NCBI GenBank assembly: GCA_035263025.1
Contig: DATFRR010000290.1
Location: forward strand, 1 to 14,109
Reading direction: 5' to 3'
DNA: 14,109 nucleotides
From: DASQPR01 sp035263025
GTDB taxonomy: Bacteria; Actinomycetota; Actinomycetes; Mycobacteriales; Micromonosporaceae
This document shows positions 1 through 6,217 of this stretch, piece after piece; positions within the stretch are counted from its first letter, which is position 1; every line of letters begins with the position of its first letter. The translations under genes and the position numbers were made by a program. Below the pieces are notes generated by a model, which was not told the origin of the DNA, ran no database searches, and saw nothing but the letters and a program-made list of their open reading frames with translations.

Positions 1-369
1 CGCGACGACATGGTGATCTGGCTGACCACGGTCGGCGCGGACGGGACGCCGCAACCGAACCCGGTCTGGTTCCTCGCCGACGGGTCGACGATTCTCGTCT
101 ACAACCAGACCACTGCGCGACGGCTGGTACACGTACGCCGCAATCCGCGCGTCGCGCTGAACTTCGACGGCGACGGTCGAGGCGGCGACATCATCGTGCT
201 GTCCGGCCGCGCCGAGATCGTTGACGAGCAGCCATTGGCCCACGAGGTGCCGGCGTACCTCGACAAGTACAGCGCGGCGGCGGCCAGGGTCAGCGGCGAC
301 GTCAAAGCGTTCAGCGCGGCATATCCGGTCGCACTGCGCATCACCATCGACAAGGTACGGGGGTTCTGA
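1..369 (+). CDS. PPOX-fold F420/flavin-dependent oxidoreductase, 5'-truncated
   Basis: The 3' part of a small split-barrel flavin-binding protein of the pyridoxamine 5'-phosphate oxidase superfamily. It most resembles the actinobacterial PPOX-class F420-dependent group (Rv3369/TIGR03667-like). The reading frame is open from base 1 to TGA at 367-369. The first ATG (base 10) sits inside the conserved first strand, reading VIWLTTVGADGTPQPNPVWF. Family members usually have about 15-25 residues before this point, so the real start is probably left of the window. Further family-like segments are the RNPRVALNFDGD stretch and a following strand in IIVLSGRAEIV. Known members bind F420 or FMN and reduce small molecules in the cytoplasm, but this one's substrate cannot be told. 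Only 4 bases separate it from the next gene, so the two are probably co-transcribed. Superfamily is confident; cofactor choice is family inference. Confidence 0.85.
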   Translation, partial: RDDMVIWLTTVGADGTPQPNPVWFLADGSTILVYNQTTARRLVHVRRNPRVALNFDGDGRGGDIIVLSGRAEIVDEQPLAHEVPAYLDKYSAAAARVSGDVKAFSAAYPVALRITIDKVRGF

Positions 370-373
370 CACC

Positions 374-679
374 GTGATCGCCGCATTCTCCGTGACACCG
401 ATCGGCATCGGGCCCGACGTCGGCGCCGCGGTCGCCGAGGCGGTCCGCGTCGTACGAGCGAGCGGTCTGCCCAACGAGACCGACGCGATGTTCACGGTGC
501 TCGAAGGCGAGTGGGACGAGGTGATGGACGTCGTGAAGCGCGCGACGGATGCAGTGCTCGCCGTCGCCCCGCGAGCGAGCGTCGTGCTCAAGGCGGACAT
601 CCGGCCGGGCGTGACCAATGCGATGACGTCGAAGATGACCTCGCTCGAAGCCCACCTCGCCACGCCCGACGTCGACTGA
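374..679 (+). CDS. MTH1187/DUF77-family thiamine-binding protein
   Basis: A 101-residue protein of the MTH1187/YkoF-like thiamine-binding family (Pfam PF01910), normally about 100 residues, so this is full length. It starts FSVTPIGIGPDVGAAVAEAV and shows typical family elements: a conserved NETDAMFTVLEGEWDEV segment, then a late strand with VVLKADIRPG. Members are small ferredoxin-like alpha/beta proteins that oligomerise and bind thiamine or its pyrimidine moiety; a catalytic role is not established. GTG at 374 is chosen because homology begins right there. A G-run at about 359-363 lies 10 bases upstream as a weak Shine-Dalgarno. It follows the PPOX gene by 4 bases, suggesting one operon, and its stop is 3 bases from the stop of the convergent MFS gene, leaving no room for a private terminator. 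Confidence 0.85.
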   Translation: MIAAFSVTPIGIGPDVGAAVAEAVRVVRASGLPNETDAMFTVLEGEWDEVMDVVKRATDAVLAVAPRASVVLKADIRPGVTNAMTSKMTSLEAHLATPDVD

Positions 680-682
680 CCG

Positions 683-1933
683 TTACGCGTCCACGGACGC
701 AGACGTGCCCGCGTGCTCTTGACCGTCCACGGCAACCTTGTCGCGGTCCGAGCCCGATCCGCCGCGGACCGAGCCCGTTCGCAGCCATCGCGGCGTGACG
801 ATCGCCAGCAACAGCAACGGAACCGCGTAGGCCGCGAGCAAACCGGTGACCGGCAACCACTGTGCGACCAGCGCGCTTGCGCCGAACACCGCGATCGCAC
901 CGACGTCCGCGCCTACGTCGGCGACGGATGTCACGGTCGCCCGCGCGGGGCCAGCGATTGTGTGCTGCAGCCGCACCTGCGATCCCACGATGGCGAACTG
1001 CAAGACGCCGAACGCGAGCGCCACTCCCGTGAAGCCGGCCGGATGCGCGGTCAACCCGGTGACCGCGAGCATGACGGCGCCGGCCGCGAGCGTCAGCGCC
1101 ATGCGGCCGGCAGACAAGGACCACCACCGGCCCGCGCACCAGTTGCCGATCGCGGCGGTCACGGTGATCGCGAGAAGAAAGACCGGAACGACCGACGTGG
1201 GTACGTGGTAATCGTGACCGAGCAACGGCACGTACTCGTCGATCGCGGTCAACGCTGGTAGTAGCGCGGCGAGCAGCAGCGGTCCCCGTACCAACGGATG
1301 AGTTGCCGCTTCGGCGATGCCGGCGTGAAGCGTCCGGGCGTACCCCCGAATGCCACCCTCGCTGCCGGCGTCGGCGGCACGAGGCCGAGCCGGCATGGAC
1401 AGTGAAACCACCGATTCCGCGACGCACACCGCGGCGCTGATCCAGCCGACCAGCTGGAAGCCACCGACGCCCAGCAACGGAATGGCGAGCGCGCTCGCCG
1501 CGGCGCTCACGACGAGCGAGATCGTGCCCGAGCGACCGGTCAGCCGACCGTAGCCATCGGTGGCGCCGACCGAGTCGAGTTCGTCGTAGACGAGCGCCTC
1601 GAACGTGCCGGACTGTAGCGAACTTCCGGCGCCCCACAGCACGAAGCCGGCCGCGAAGGCGGCGAACGATGGAACGGCCGTCCACAGTGCATAGCCGACG
1701 GCACGCAGCAGCGCACCTATGGACAGCAGCAGACGTCGAGACACCCGGTCGGCGAGCGCGCCGGCCGGAATGTTCAGCAGCACGCCGGTGGCCGACCACA
1801 AGACAAAGAGCGCCGAGATTTGGGCCGTCGACAGGCCGTGGTCGGCGAACAGGACCGGATAGACCGGGTAGATCGGGATCGCGTCGGTCAGTGCCGAGAT
1901 CGCGTAGACACGGGCCGCGAGCCCGCGCGGCAC
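683..1933 (-). CDS. MFS transporter
   Basis: A 416-residue major facilitator superfamily protein. Repeated hydrophobic segments fit about ten to twelve membrane helices. The MFS motif A is visible after helix 2 as GALADRVSRR (residues 58-67), and a degenerate cytoplasmic loop of about 20 hydrophilic residues near 181-200 separates the two six-helix halves. It would act as a proton-coupled exporter or importer in the plasma membrane. The substrate is not deducible; sequence style resembles uncharacterised actinobacterial efflux-type MFS proteins. The short charged C-terminal tail (from about residue 385) is cytoplasmic and low complexity. GTG at 1933 is the only plausible start because an in-frame stop lies 9 codons upstream. 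A candidate promoter with a flanking inverted repeat lies just upstream. It converges on the thiamine-binding gene with a 3-base gap. Confidence 0.88.
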   Translation of the reverse strand: MPRGLAARVYAISALTDAIPIYPVYPVLFADHGLSTAQISALFVLWSATGVLLNIPAGALADRVSRRLLLSIGALLRAVGYALWTAVPSFAAFAAGFVLWGAGSSLQSGTFEALVYDELDSVGATDGYGRLTGRSGTISLVVSAAASALAIPLLGVGGFQLVGWISAAVCVAESVVSLSMPARPRAADAGSEGGIRGYARTLHAGIAEAATHPLVRGPLLLAALLPALTAIDEYVPLLGHDYHVPTSVVPVFLLAITVTAAIGNWCAGRWWSLSAGRMALTLAAGAVMLAVTGLTAHPAGFTGVALAFGVLQFAIVGSQVRLQHTIAGPARATVTSVADVGADVGAIAVFGASALVAQWLPVTGLLAAYAVPLLLLAIVTPRWLRTGSVRGGSGSDRDKVAVDGQEHAGTSASVDA

Positions 1934-1956
1934 CCTGTCGCGACGTTGGGGGCTAG

Positions 1957-1984
1957 GTCATATCTCGCCGGGAAGCCTTGTCAC
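1957..1984 (-). promoter_or_regulatory. candidate promoter of the MFS gene
   Basis: On the minus strand, GTGACA (1979-1984; 5 of 6 matches to TTGACA) is followed after 16 bases by TATGAC (1957-1962; 4 of 6 to TATAAT). Transcription would start near 1950, giving a leader of under 20 bases before the GTG at 1933. Immediately upstream of the -35, bases 1985-2000 form an inverted repeat (ATCGG, 6-base spacer, CCGAT) that could be a regulator site. The rest of the 1934-2180 gap shows nothing else I recognise apart from the YciI promoter at its right end. Confidence 0.4.
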
Positions 1985-2168
1985 ATCGGTCATGGCCGAT
2001 CTCCGATCGTCTGATCGCCTGCTGTCCACGCTAACCGCGGCGTCCTTGCCCAGCAACCACGTTGCCGGCAACCCTGTCCTCGTGTGCCGCCGCCGCTCCT
2101 ACGCGATCGTGGAGTAGATCGGGCGGACGTGACGACGCGGCACGTTCGGGAAGGCCTGCGCCACGGGC

Positions 2169-2174
2169 TACGAT
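2169..2174 (+). promoter_or_regulatory. -10 box of a leaderless promoter (YciI gene)
   Basis: TACGAT lies 6 bases before the GTG start at 2181, the spacing expected when transcription begins at the first base of the start codon. No Shine-Dalgarno is present between them. A weak -35 (TTCGGG, 2145-2150) lies 18 bases upstream. Confidence 0.6.
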
Positions 2175-2180
2175 CCGCGC

Positions 2181-2537
2181 GTGGAGTTCGACCAATTCAC
2201 CGCGGTGCTGTTGATCACCAACCCGGATGGCCCGAAGCTCACCGAGGCCGAAGACGATGCGCTTCAGGACGCGCATCTCGCGTTCCTCGCCGAGTTGCAC
2301 GAGGCGGGCCATCTCCTCGCCGCCGGTCCGGTGGCCGACCTGCCCGACCGTCACTACCGCGGTCTATCGATCCTGAACGTCGACGCGGAGACCGCGATGG
2401 AGCTCAAGAGCCGCGACCCGGCAGTGGTGGCCGGGAAGTTCACCATCAAGGTGATGCCGTGGATGGTGCCGGCCGGTGCCATCCATTACACGCGAACGAA
2501 CTTCCCGCACAGCATCTCGGAGGCGACCGGCGCTTAG
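2181..2537 (+). CDS. YciI-family protein
   Basis: A 118-residue protein of the YciI-like family (Pfam PF03795, ferredoxin-like fold). The family signature is visible: a helix with an Asp-His pair (D30, H32 in LQDAHLAFLAELHEAGHLL), then the AAGPV turn (G49-P50), then an RGLSILNV strand and a DP motif (D79-P80) near VVAGKFTIKVMPW. The His-Asp pair is the presumed active-site dyad of the family. One characterised relative is a chlorohydrolase, but most have no known reaction, so substrate is unknown. GTG at 2181 is chosen because the protein family begins here and a -10 box at leaderless spacing precedes it. It stands alone: the MFS gene upstream is divergent and the ABC ATPase starts 160 bases downstream, probably from its own promoter. 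Confidence 0.82.
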   Translation: MEFDQFTAVLLITNPDGPKLTEAEDDALQDAHLAFLAELHEAGHLLAAGPVADLPDRHYRGLSILNVDAETAMELKSRDPAVVAGKFTIKVMPWMVPAGAIHYTRTNFPHSISEATGA

Positions 2538-2624
2538 CCGAATCCGACCGTGCATATCGTCATAATTGCGAGCAAAGCGGCGCTGCGGGGTGGCCAACCG
2601 ACGTGGCAGCGCCTACGGTGAGCC

Positions 2625-2651
2625 CACCGGCTGACCGCCGGTGACCCTTTT
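2625..2651 (+). terminator. hairpin followed by T-run between YciI and ABC ATPase genes
   Basis: A perfect 7-bp GC-rich stem, CACCGGC (2625-2631) with GCCGGTG (2637-2643), encloses a 5-base loop and is followed by ACCCTTTT (2644-2651). This looks like a modest intrinsic terminator for the YciI transcript. If the ATPase promoter is the TGGCCA/TACGGT pair (2591-2596, 2614-2619; 17-base spacer), the hairpin would instead sit at the extreme 5' end of the ATPase mRNA and could stabilise or attenuate it. The sequence alone does not decide. Confidence 0.4.
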
Positions 2652-2662
2652 ACTCGGATCGT

Positions 2663-2690
2663 CCGGCACGTTCCTGCCGGTGAAAGGTGG
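2663..2690 (+). promoter_or_regulatory. leader hairpin plus Shine-Dalgarno of the ABC ATPase gene
   Basis: CCGGCA (2663-2668) pairs with TGCCGG (2675-2680) across a 6-base loop, ending just before the ribosome site AAGGTGG (2684-2690). The site is 7 bases before ATG 2698, which supports that start over an in-frame GTG at 2641. The hairpin abuts rather than covers the ribosome site, so a regulatory role is only possible. Confidence 0.5.
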
Positions 2691-2697
2691 CTCTGCC

Positions 2698-3783
2698 ATG
2701 GCAACTGTGACCTACGCGAAGGCGTCCCGGATCTATCCGGGCACCACCTCGCCCGCCGTCAATGAACTCGATCTGGAAGTCGGTGACGGCGAATTCCTGG
2801 TCCTCGTCGGACCATCCGGCTGCGGAAAGTCCACCAGCCTCCGCATGCTCGCCGGCCTGGAACCAGTCGACTCCGGCTCGATCTTCATCGAGGACCGCGA
2901 TGTGACCGACCTTCAGCCCAAGGCGCGCGACATCGCGATGGTGTTCCAGAACTACGCCTTGTATCCGCACATGACGGTCTACGACAACATGGCGTTCGCG
3001 CTGAAGCTGCGCAAGACGCCGAAGCCCGAGATCGACGAGGCGGTCCGCAAGGCGGCCGCGATGCTGCACCTCGAGGACTACCTCAACCGCAAGCCGAAGG
3101 CGCTGTCTGGCGGCCAGCGGCAGCGCGTCGCGATGGGCCGCGCAATCGTACGCAAGCCGCAGGTCTTCCTCATGGACGAGCCGCTGTCGAACCTCGACGC
3201 GAAGCTGCGCGTGCAGACCCGTTCGCAGATCGCCACGCTGCAGGCACAGCTCGGCATTACCACCGTCTACGTCACGCACGACCAGGTCGAGGCCATGACC
3301 ATGGGACACCGGGTCGCGGTGCTGTTGGACGGCGTGCTCCAGCAGTGCGACACCCCCCGGGTGCTTTACGACAAGCCGGCCAACGTCTTCGTCGCCGGCT
3401 TCATCGGCTCCCCGGCGATGAACATCAAGACCGTGCCGGTCGACAACGCCGGTGCGCACTTCAGCGGCCTGACTCTGCCGCTGACCCGGGAGCAATACGA
3501 CGCCGCGGTCGCGGACGGCGGCGACGGCCAGGTCACCGTCGGCTTCCGGCCGGAGGACTGCGACCTCGTCGGTGAGTCCGAGGGCGGGCTCCGCGTCACC
3601 GTGGAGATCGTCGAGGAGCTTGGCTCCGACGCGTACGTCTACGGCAGCTCCGAGGACGGCGGCGAGCGCATCGTGGTGCGCACCGACGGCCGTACCACGC
3701 CGCGGATGGCGGACACCGTCTACATCCGGCCACGGGTCGGCACGCATCACTTGTTCCACGCGCAGTCCGGCGTACGCCTGTAG
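2698..3783 (+). CDS. msiK/ugpC: Sugar ABC transporter ATP-binding protein, MsiK/UgpC type
   Basis: A 361-residue ATPase of carbohydrate (CUT1) ABC importers. Motifs in order: Walker A GPSGCGKST (38-46), Q-loop Q84 in VFQNYALYPHMTV, signature LSGGQ (136-140), Walker B VFLMDE (156-161), D-loop SNLD (164-167) and switch H194. The C-terminal regulatory OB-like domain begins near residue 235 (FIGSPAMN) and includes GFRPED, so the protein is full length. It energises membrane permeases from the cytoplasmic face. The N-terminus (MATVTYAKASRIYPG) and overall sequence closely match Streptomyces MsiK, a single ATPase shared by several sugar importers whose permeases lie elsewhere. That fits here, since no binding protein or permease gene is adjacent. 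Automated pipelines would call it UgpC. A good Shine-Dalgarno fixes the ATG. A strong terminator follows the stop, so it is probably monocistronic. Sharing among transporters is inference from the family. Confidence 0.93.
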   Translation: MATVTYAKASRIYPGTTSPAVNELDLEVGDGEFLVLVGPSGCGKSTSLRMLAGLEPVDSGSIFIEDRDVTDLQPKARDIAMVFQNYALYPHMTVYDNMAFALKLRKTPKPEIDEAVRKAAAMLHLEDYLNRKPKALSGGQRQRVAMGRAIVRKPQVFLMDEPLSNLDAKLRVQTRSQIATLQAQLGITTVYVTHDQVEAMTMGHRVAVLLDGVLQQCDTPRVLYDKPANVFVAGFIGSPAMNIKTVPVDNAGAHFSGLTLPLTREQYDAAVADGGDGQVTVGFRPEDCDLVGESEGGLRVTVEIVEELGSDAYVYGSSEDGGERIVVRTDGRTTPRMADTVYIRPRVGTHHLFHAQSGVRL

Positions 3784-3798
3784 TCGCACAACACTCGA

Positions 3799-3833
3799 AC
3801 CGCGGGCCGTCCGAAGGGCGGCCCGCGGTCTTT
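3799..3833 (+). terminator. intrinsic terminator after the ABC ATPase gene
   Basis: A perfect 11-bp stem, ACCGCGGGCCG (3799-3809) with CGGCCCGCGGT (3819-3829), has a 9-base loop and is followed by CTTT (3830-3833). It starts 16 bases after the ATPase stop codon. The U-tract is short, as is common in actinobacteria. Nothing else is recognised between it and the next promoter. Confidence 0.8.
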
Positions 3834-3917
3834 GCGTCTGGGTTCATCGGCGAATTTCGTCGTGTCGATGAACATCAACATGTCGGATCCGTGACCTTAA
3901 GCCTGCGTACTCTCCCC

Positions 3918-3923
3918 TAGGGT
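3918..3923 (+). promoter_or_regulatory. -10 box of a leaderless promoter (dehydrogenase gene)
   Basis: TAGGGT lies 6 bases before ATG 3930, with no ribosome-binding site in between. This is the spacing expected for a transcript beginning at the A of the start codon. A convincing -35 is not visible. Confidence 0.55.
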
Positions 3924-3929
3924 TGGCCG

Positions 3930-4796
3930 ATGCATGTGCTCGTGACCGGCGCCGCCGGACGCATCGGCCGGATGATCGCTCAACCGTTGCGTGCCGCGGG
4001 GCATGTGGTCGCACTCACCGACCTGGTTGCTGATGCCGCCGCCGGCATCGCACCGCTGGACGTGACAGATCCGTCCGCCGTGCTCGGTGCCGCGCATGGC
4101 GCGGATGCGATCGTGCATCTGGCCGGCATCCCGTCGGAGGCGCCGTTCGCATCGATCAACGCGGTGAACGTCGGCGGCACGTACAACGTGCTGGAGGCGG
4201 CCGTGGCAGCCGGTACGCGCCGGGTCATCCTGGCGTCCAGCAATCACGCGGTTGGCTTCTACCGTCGCGCCGATGCGGAGCCGGCCGGTCCGGGTGGACG
4301 TCGCGAGCTCGCCGATCCCGAGCGGCCGCGGCCCGACACGTTCTACGGCTGGAGCAAGGCCGCCATCGAATCACTCGGTGCGCTCTACCACGACCGGTAC
4401 GGACTCGAGGTCATCGCGCTGCGGATCGGTACGTGCATACCCGAGCCGCCCGACGTGCGAGCGCTCGCGACCTGGCTGTCGCCGGGTGACGCCGGTCGCA
4501 TCATGCTCGCCTGTCTCGACGCACCGGACGTCGACTTCCAGGTGATGTTCGCGATCTCCGACAACACCCGTCGCTGGTGGTCGATCGAGCGTTCGATGGC
4601 ACTCGGGTACGTCTCCGTCGACGACGCGGAACGGTTTGCGCCGGACCTGATCGGTCGAGACGGCGAGCCGGACCTGTCGGATCCGGCCCACGACCGCGTC
4701 GGCGGTCCGTTTTGTACGGCGCCGCTCGGCGTGACCATGTCGACCGTCACGTCCGTGTCGACCGTGTCGACCGGTGTAACCGTCTCGCCGGCGTGA
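3930..4796 (+). CDS. NAD-dependent epimerase/dehydratase family, uronate dehydrogenase-like
   Basis: A 288-residue extended short-chain dehydrogenase. It has the Rossmann motif GAAGRIG (G7, G10, G13), an acidic residue D31 after strand 2 (NAD preference), and the active-site set SSN (103-105) and YGWSK (Y139, K143). The SSNHAVGFY segment, the DNTRRWW segment near 211-217 and the late GYVSVDDAERFA segment resemble bacterial uronate dehydrogenases, which oxidise glucuronate or galacturonate to the aldarolactone with NAD+ in the cytoplasm. Relatives are about 265 residues and end near the GGPF-containing segment, here residues 258-261. The last 21 residues (268-288), rich in V, T and S, come from an imperfect copy of the adjacent 18-bp repeat, and the stop lies where the repeat changes frame. 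ATG 3930 fits the leaderless promoter. It is probably a single-gene unit. Substrate is inferred from similarity; another sugar-acid or sugar-nucleotide substrate is possible. Confidence 0.83.
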   Translation: MHVLVTGAAGRIGRMIAQPLRAAGHVVALTDLVADAAAGIAPLDVTDPSAVLGAAHGADAIVHLAGIPSEAPFASINAVNVGGTYNVLEAAVAAGTRRVILASSNHAVGFYRRADAEPAGPGGRRELADPERPRPDTFYGWSKAAIESLGALYHDRYGLEVIALRIGTCIPEPPDVRALATWLSPGDAGRIMLACLDAPDVDFQVMFAISDNTRRWWSIERSMALGYVSVDDAERFAPDLIGRDGEPDLSDPAHDRVGGPFCTAPLGVTMSTVTSVSTVSTGVTVSPA

Positions 4797-4860
4797 CCGT
4801 GTCGACCCGCGTGACCGTGTCGACCCGCGTGACCGTGTCGACCCGCGTGACCGTGTCGAC
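4731..4860 (+). repeat. 18-bp tandem repeat (GTGACCGTGTCGACCCGC), degenerate at its left end
   Basis: Three identical 18-bp units occupy 4793-4810, 4811-4828 and 4829-4846, followed by a 14-base partial unit (4847-4860). Decayed copies extend left to about 4731 inside the dehydrogenase gene. Each unit contains the palindrome GTCGAC. The decayed copies encode V-T-V-S-T-like peptides in the gene's own frame. The clean copies encode VTVSTR in the frame shifted by one base, while in the gene's frame every unit carries TGA. There are no spacers, so this is not a CRISPR. Confidence 0.95.
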
Positions 4861-4970
4861 GGCGGCTCCGTCGGTCGTCGGCGACGCGCTCGACGCGGAC
4901 GTGCCGGCCTAACCTCCTGGCCCCTGAGCTGGGCAGACACATCGGTGACCGGGCCGGCAGCGCGCGGCAA

Positions 4971-5002
4971 CTCTCGACCAACTCCCGGGCGCTCTCGACC
5001 AA
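4971..5002. repeat. direct repeat CTCTCGACCAA, two copies 21 bp apart
   Basis: The 11-mer occurs at 4971-4981 and 4992-5002, a start-to-start distance of 21 bp (two helical turns), so both copies face the same side of the DNA. It lies about 50-80 bases upstream of a possible -10 box for the sulfotransferase gene. This arrangement is typical of activator half-sites, but no regulator is identified. Confidence 0.6.
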
Positions 5003-5049
5003 TCGGAATACTACGAATCGGCTATGAGCTACCTTTGAGCTTGCCCAGC

Positions 5050-5055
5050 TATCCT
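5050..5055 (+). promoter_or_regulatory. possible -10 box for the sulfotransferase gene
   Basis: TATCCT fits the actinobacterial TANNNT -10 pattern and would give a leader of about 44 bases that includes the GGGAGG ribosome site. No good -35 is found at 16-18 bases upstream, so the call is weak unless an activator binds the direct repeat upstream. Confidence 0.3.
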
Positions 5056-5105
5056 GCCCGTGACAAAGCCCGCCCAGGATCCGGCCGGGCGAGTTGGGAG
5101 GACGC

Positions 5106-6134
5106 GTGCCGAGTGACCGACCGATTCTCGTTGTCGGCTCGCCGCGCTCCGGAACCACGATGCTGCAGCTGATGCTGCATGCCCATCCGCGTATTGCCAT
5201 CCCGCCGGAGAACCGGTTCGTGCTTGCCGCCGTCCGGCGCCGGCGCTCGTGGGGCGATCTGCGTGACCCGGCAAACCGCCGTCGGTTCGCCGAGTGGTTG
5301 ACGCACGACAAGCGGACGAACTTCGCGGACCTTGAACTCGACGCCGATGTGGTGATCCAGGAGATCGTCGACGGGGCGACCACGTTGGGTTCCGCGATGG
5401 GCATCGTGTTTCGTGCTTATGCGCGACGCTTCGGCAAGCCACGCTGGGGCGACAAACGGCCGTCGTACCTGCTGAACCTCGACGTACTGGTTCGCCTGTT
5501 TCCGGACGCGCAGATCGTCAACATCATCCGCGACGGCCGGGACTGCGTCGCGTCGACGACGGAGCAACCGTGGCACCGTGGTGGCCTCCACGAGGCGATC
5601 GCAACGTGGTGTCGCGCCGCGGACGCCGGCTGGCAGGCGCGTCGCGAGCTGCCCGCGCACTCCTACCGCGAGCTCTACTACGAGGCGTTGGTCGCCGACC
5701 CGGTCGGTCACATGAAGGCGGTGTGCGACTTCCTCGGCGAGGACTTCGTCGAGGAAATGACGAGCCCGGCGGTGATGGCCGACGTCGCGGTTCCGGAGCG
5801 CAAGGTCTGGCACGAGCTAACGCACGGCGAGGTCGTTACCAGCCGGGTGGGTACGTTCGCCGAGCGGCTGCGACCGGACGAGCTCGCGCTGTGCCAGGCG
5901 GTCATGGGCAGCCGGCTCGTACGCCATGGTTACCAGCTGGTCGACACCGATCGCCCGACGGTTCGGCAGCGGGCCGGCTACCTGCCGATGGCCGCGCGAA
6001 CGTGGCTGTCGAGCGCGAAGCACGGGGCCGCGCTGCGTCGCACCTTGCATAGCGGGGGCGAGAATCCGCTCGCATCACGGCTGACGAATGCCGGGCGTGT
6101 CGACGACGTACCCGGCAACGCTGACGAGCCGTAA
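5106..6134 (+). CDS. PAPS-dependent sulfotransferase family protein
   Basis: A 342-residue sulfotransferase of the Sulfotransf_1/Sulfotransf_3 type. The 5'-phosphosulfate loop is GSPRSGTT (11-18) straight after the first strand. The 3'-phosphate motif is in IIRDGRDCVAS (140-150), with R142 and S150 as the expected ligands. E35 in PPENRF is a candidate catalytic or substrate residue, and the later YRELYYEALVADP segment is a family landmark. Such enzymes transfer sulfate from PAPS to a hydroxyl or amino group of a carbohydrate, lipid or small molecule. The acceptor cannot be read here. No signal peptide or membrane helix is visible, so it is probably cytoplasmic. GTG 5106 is chosen because GGGAGG (5096-5101) lies 4 bases upstream and the motif loop follows at residue 11. 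The C-terminal 50 residues are basic and less conserved. No PAPS-synthesis gene is nearby. Confidence 0.9.
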   Translation: MPSDRPILVVGSPRSGTTMLQLMLHAHPRIAIPPENRFVLAAVRRRRSWGDLRDPANRRRFAEWLTHDKRTNFADLELDADVVIQEIVDGATTLGSAMGIVFRAYARRFGKPRWGDKRPSYLLNLDVLVRLFPDAQIVNIIRDGRDCVASTTEQPWHRGGLHEAIATWCRAADAGWQARRELPAHSYRELYYEALVADPVGHMKAVCDFLGEDFVEEMTSPAVMADVAVPERKVWHELTHGEVVTSRVGTFAERLRPDELALCQAVMGSRLVRHGYQLVDTDRPTVRQRAGYLPMAARTWLSSAKHGAALRRTLHSGGENPLASRLTNAGRVDDVPGNADEP

Positions 6135-6204
6135 CGATCCCCAACGCTCCGGCGACAAAGCGCGGATTTCGCCCGCGGGGTCGTACGTCGGGGCGTTCCC
6201 CCCG

Positions 6205-6210
6205 TACGAT
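6205..6210 (+). promoter_or_regulatory. -10 box of a leaderless promoter (channel gene)
   Basis: TACGAT lies 7 bases before GTG 6218, with no Shine-Dalgarno between. The same hexamer precedes the YciI gene at similar spacing. It supports GTG 6218 as the start and would drive the channel/PAP2 pair. Confidence 0.58.
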
Positions 6211-6217
6211 CACGCCC

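Larger units (their letters stand above)
4861..5105. other. gene-free stretch between the tandem repeat and the sulfotransferase gene
   Basis: Counting the repeat, bases 4797-5105 carry no convincing gene. From 4861 to 4912 the frame of the clean repeat units continues as a short peptide ending DALDADVPA and TAA. After that there is an 11-base direct repeat (4971-5002) and a possible -10 box near 5050. I see no terminator-like hairpin with a T-run, and no RNA gene. Confidence 0.5.

Noticed and set aside
588..1799. A 403-codon open frame on the minus strand overlapping the MFS gene in another frame
   Set aside because: It is Arg-rich with no recognisable domain, while the overlapping frame encodes a clear membrane transporter. 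High GC content makes such long empty frames common.
2561..2566. CATAAT as a -10 box for the ABC ATPase
   Set aside because: No matching -35 at 16-18 bases and it lies upstream of the terminator-like hairpin, so the call is not supported.
2641..2697. Upstream GTG start for the ABC ATPase, adding 19 residues
   Set aside because: The added residues do not match the family, the region contains leader hairpins, and a good ribosome site precedes ATG 2698.
4793..4860. Possible CRISPR array
   Set aside because: The 18-bp units are directly adjacent with no spacers and no cas genes are present.
4385..5404. Minus-strand open frames across the tandem repeat, reading RHGHAG or STRSRG repeats
   Set aside because: The repeat is open in several frames because its unit is a multiple of three and GC-rich. 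The flanks are antisense to the dehydrogenase and sulfotransferase and show no family.
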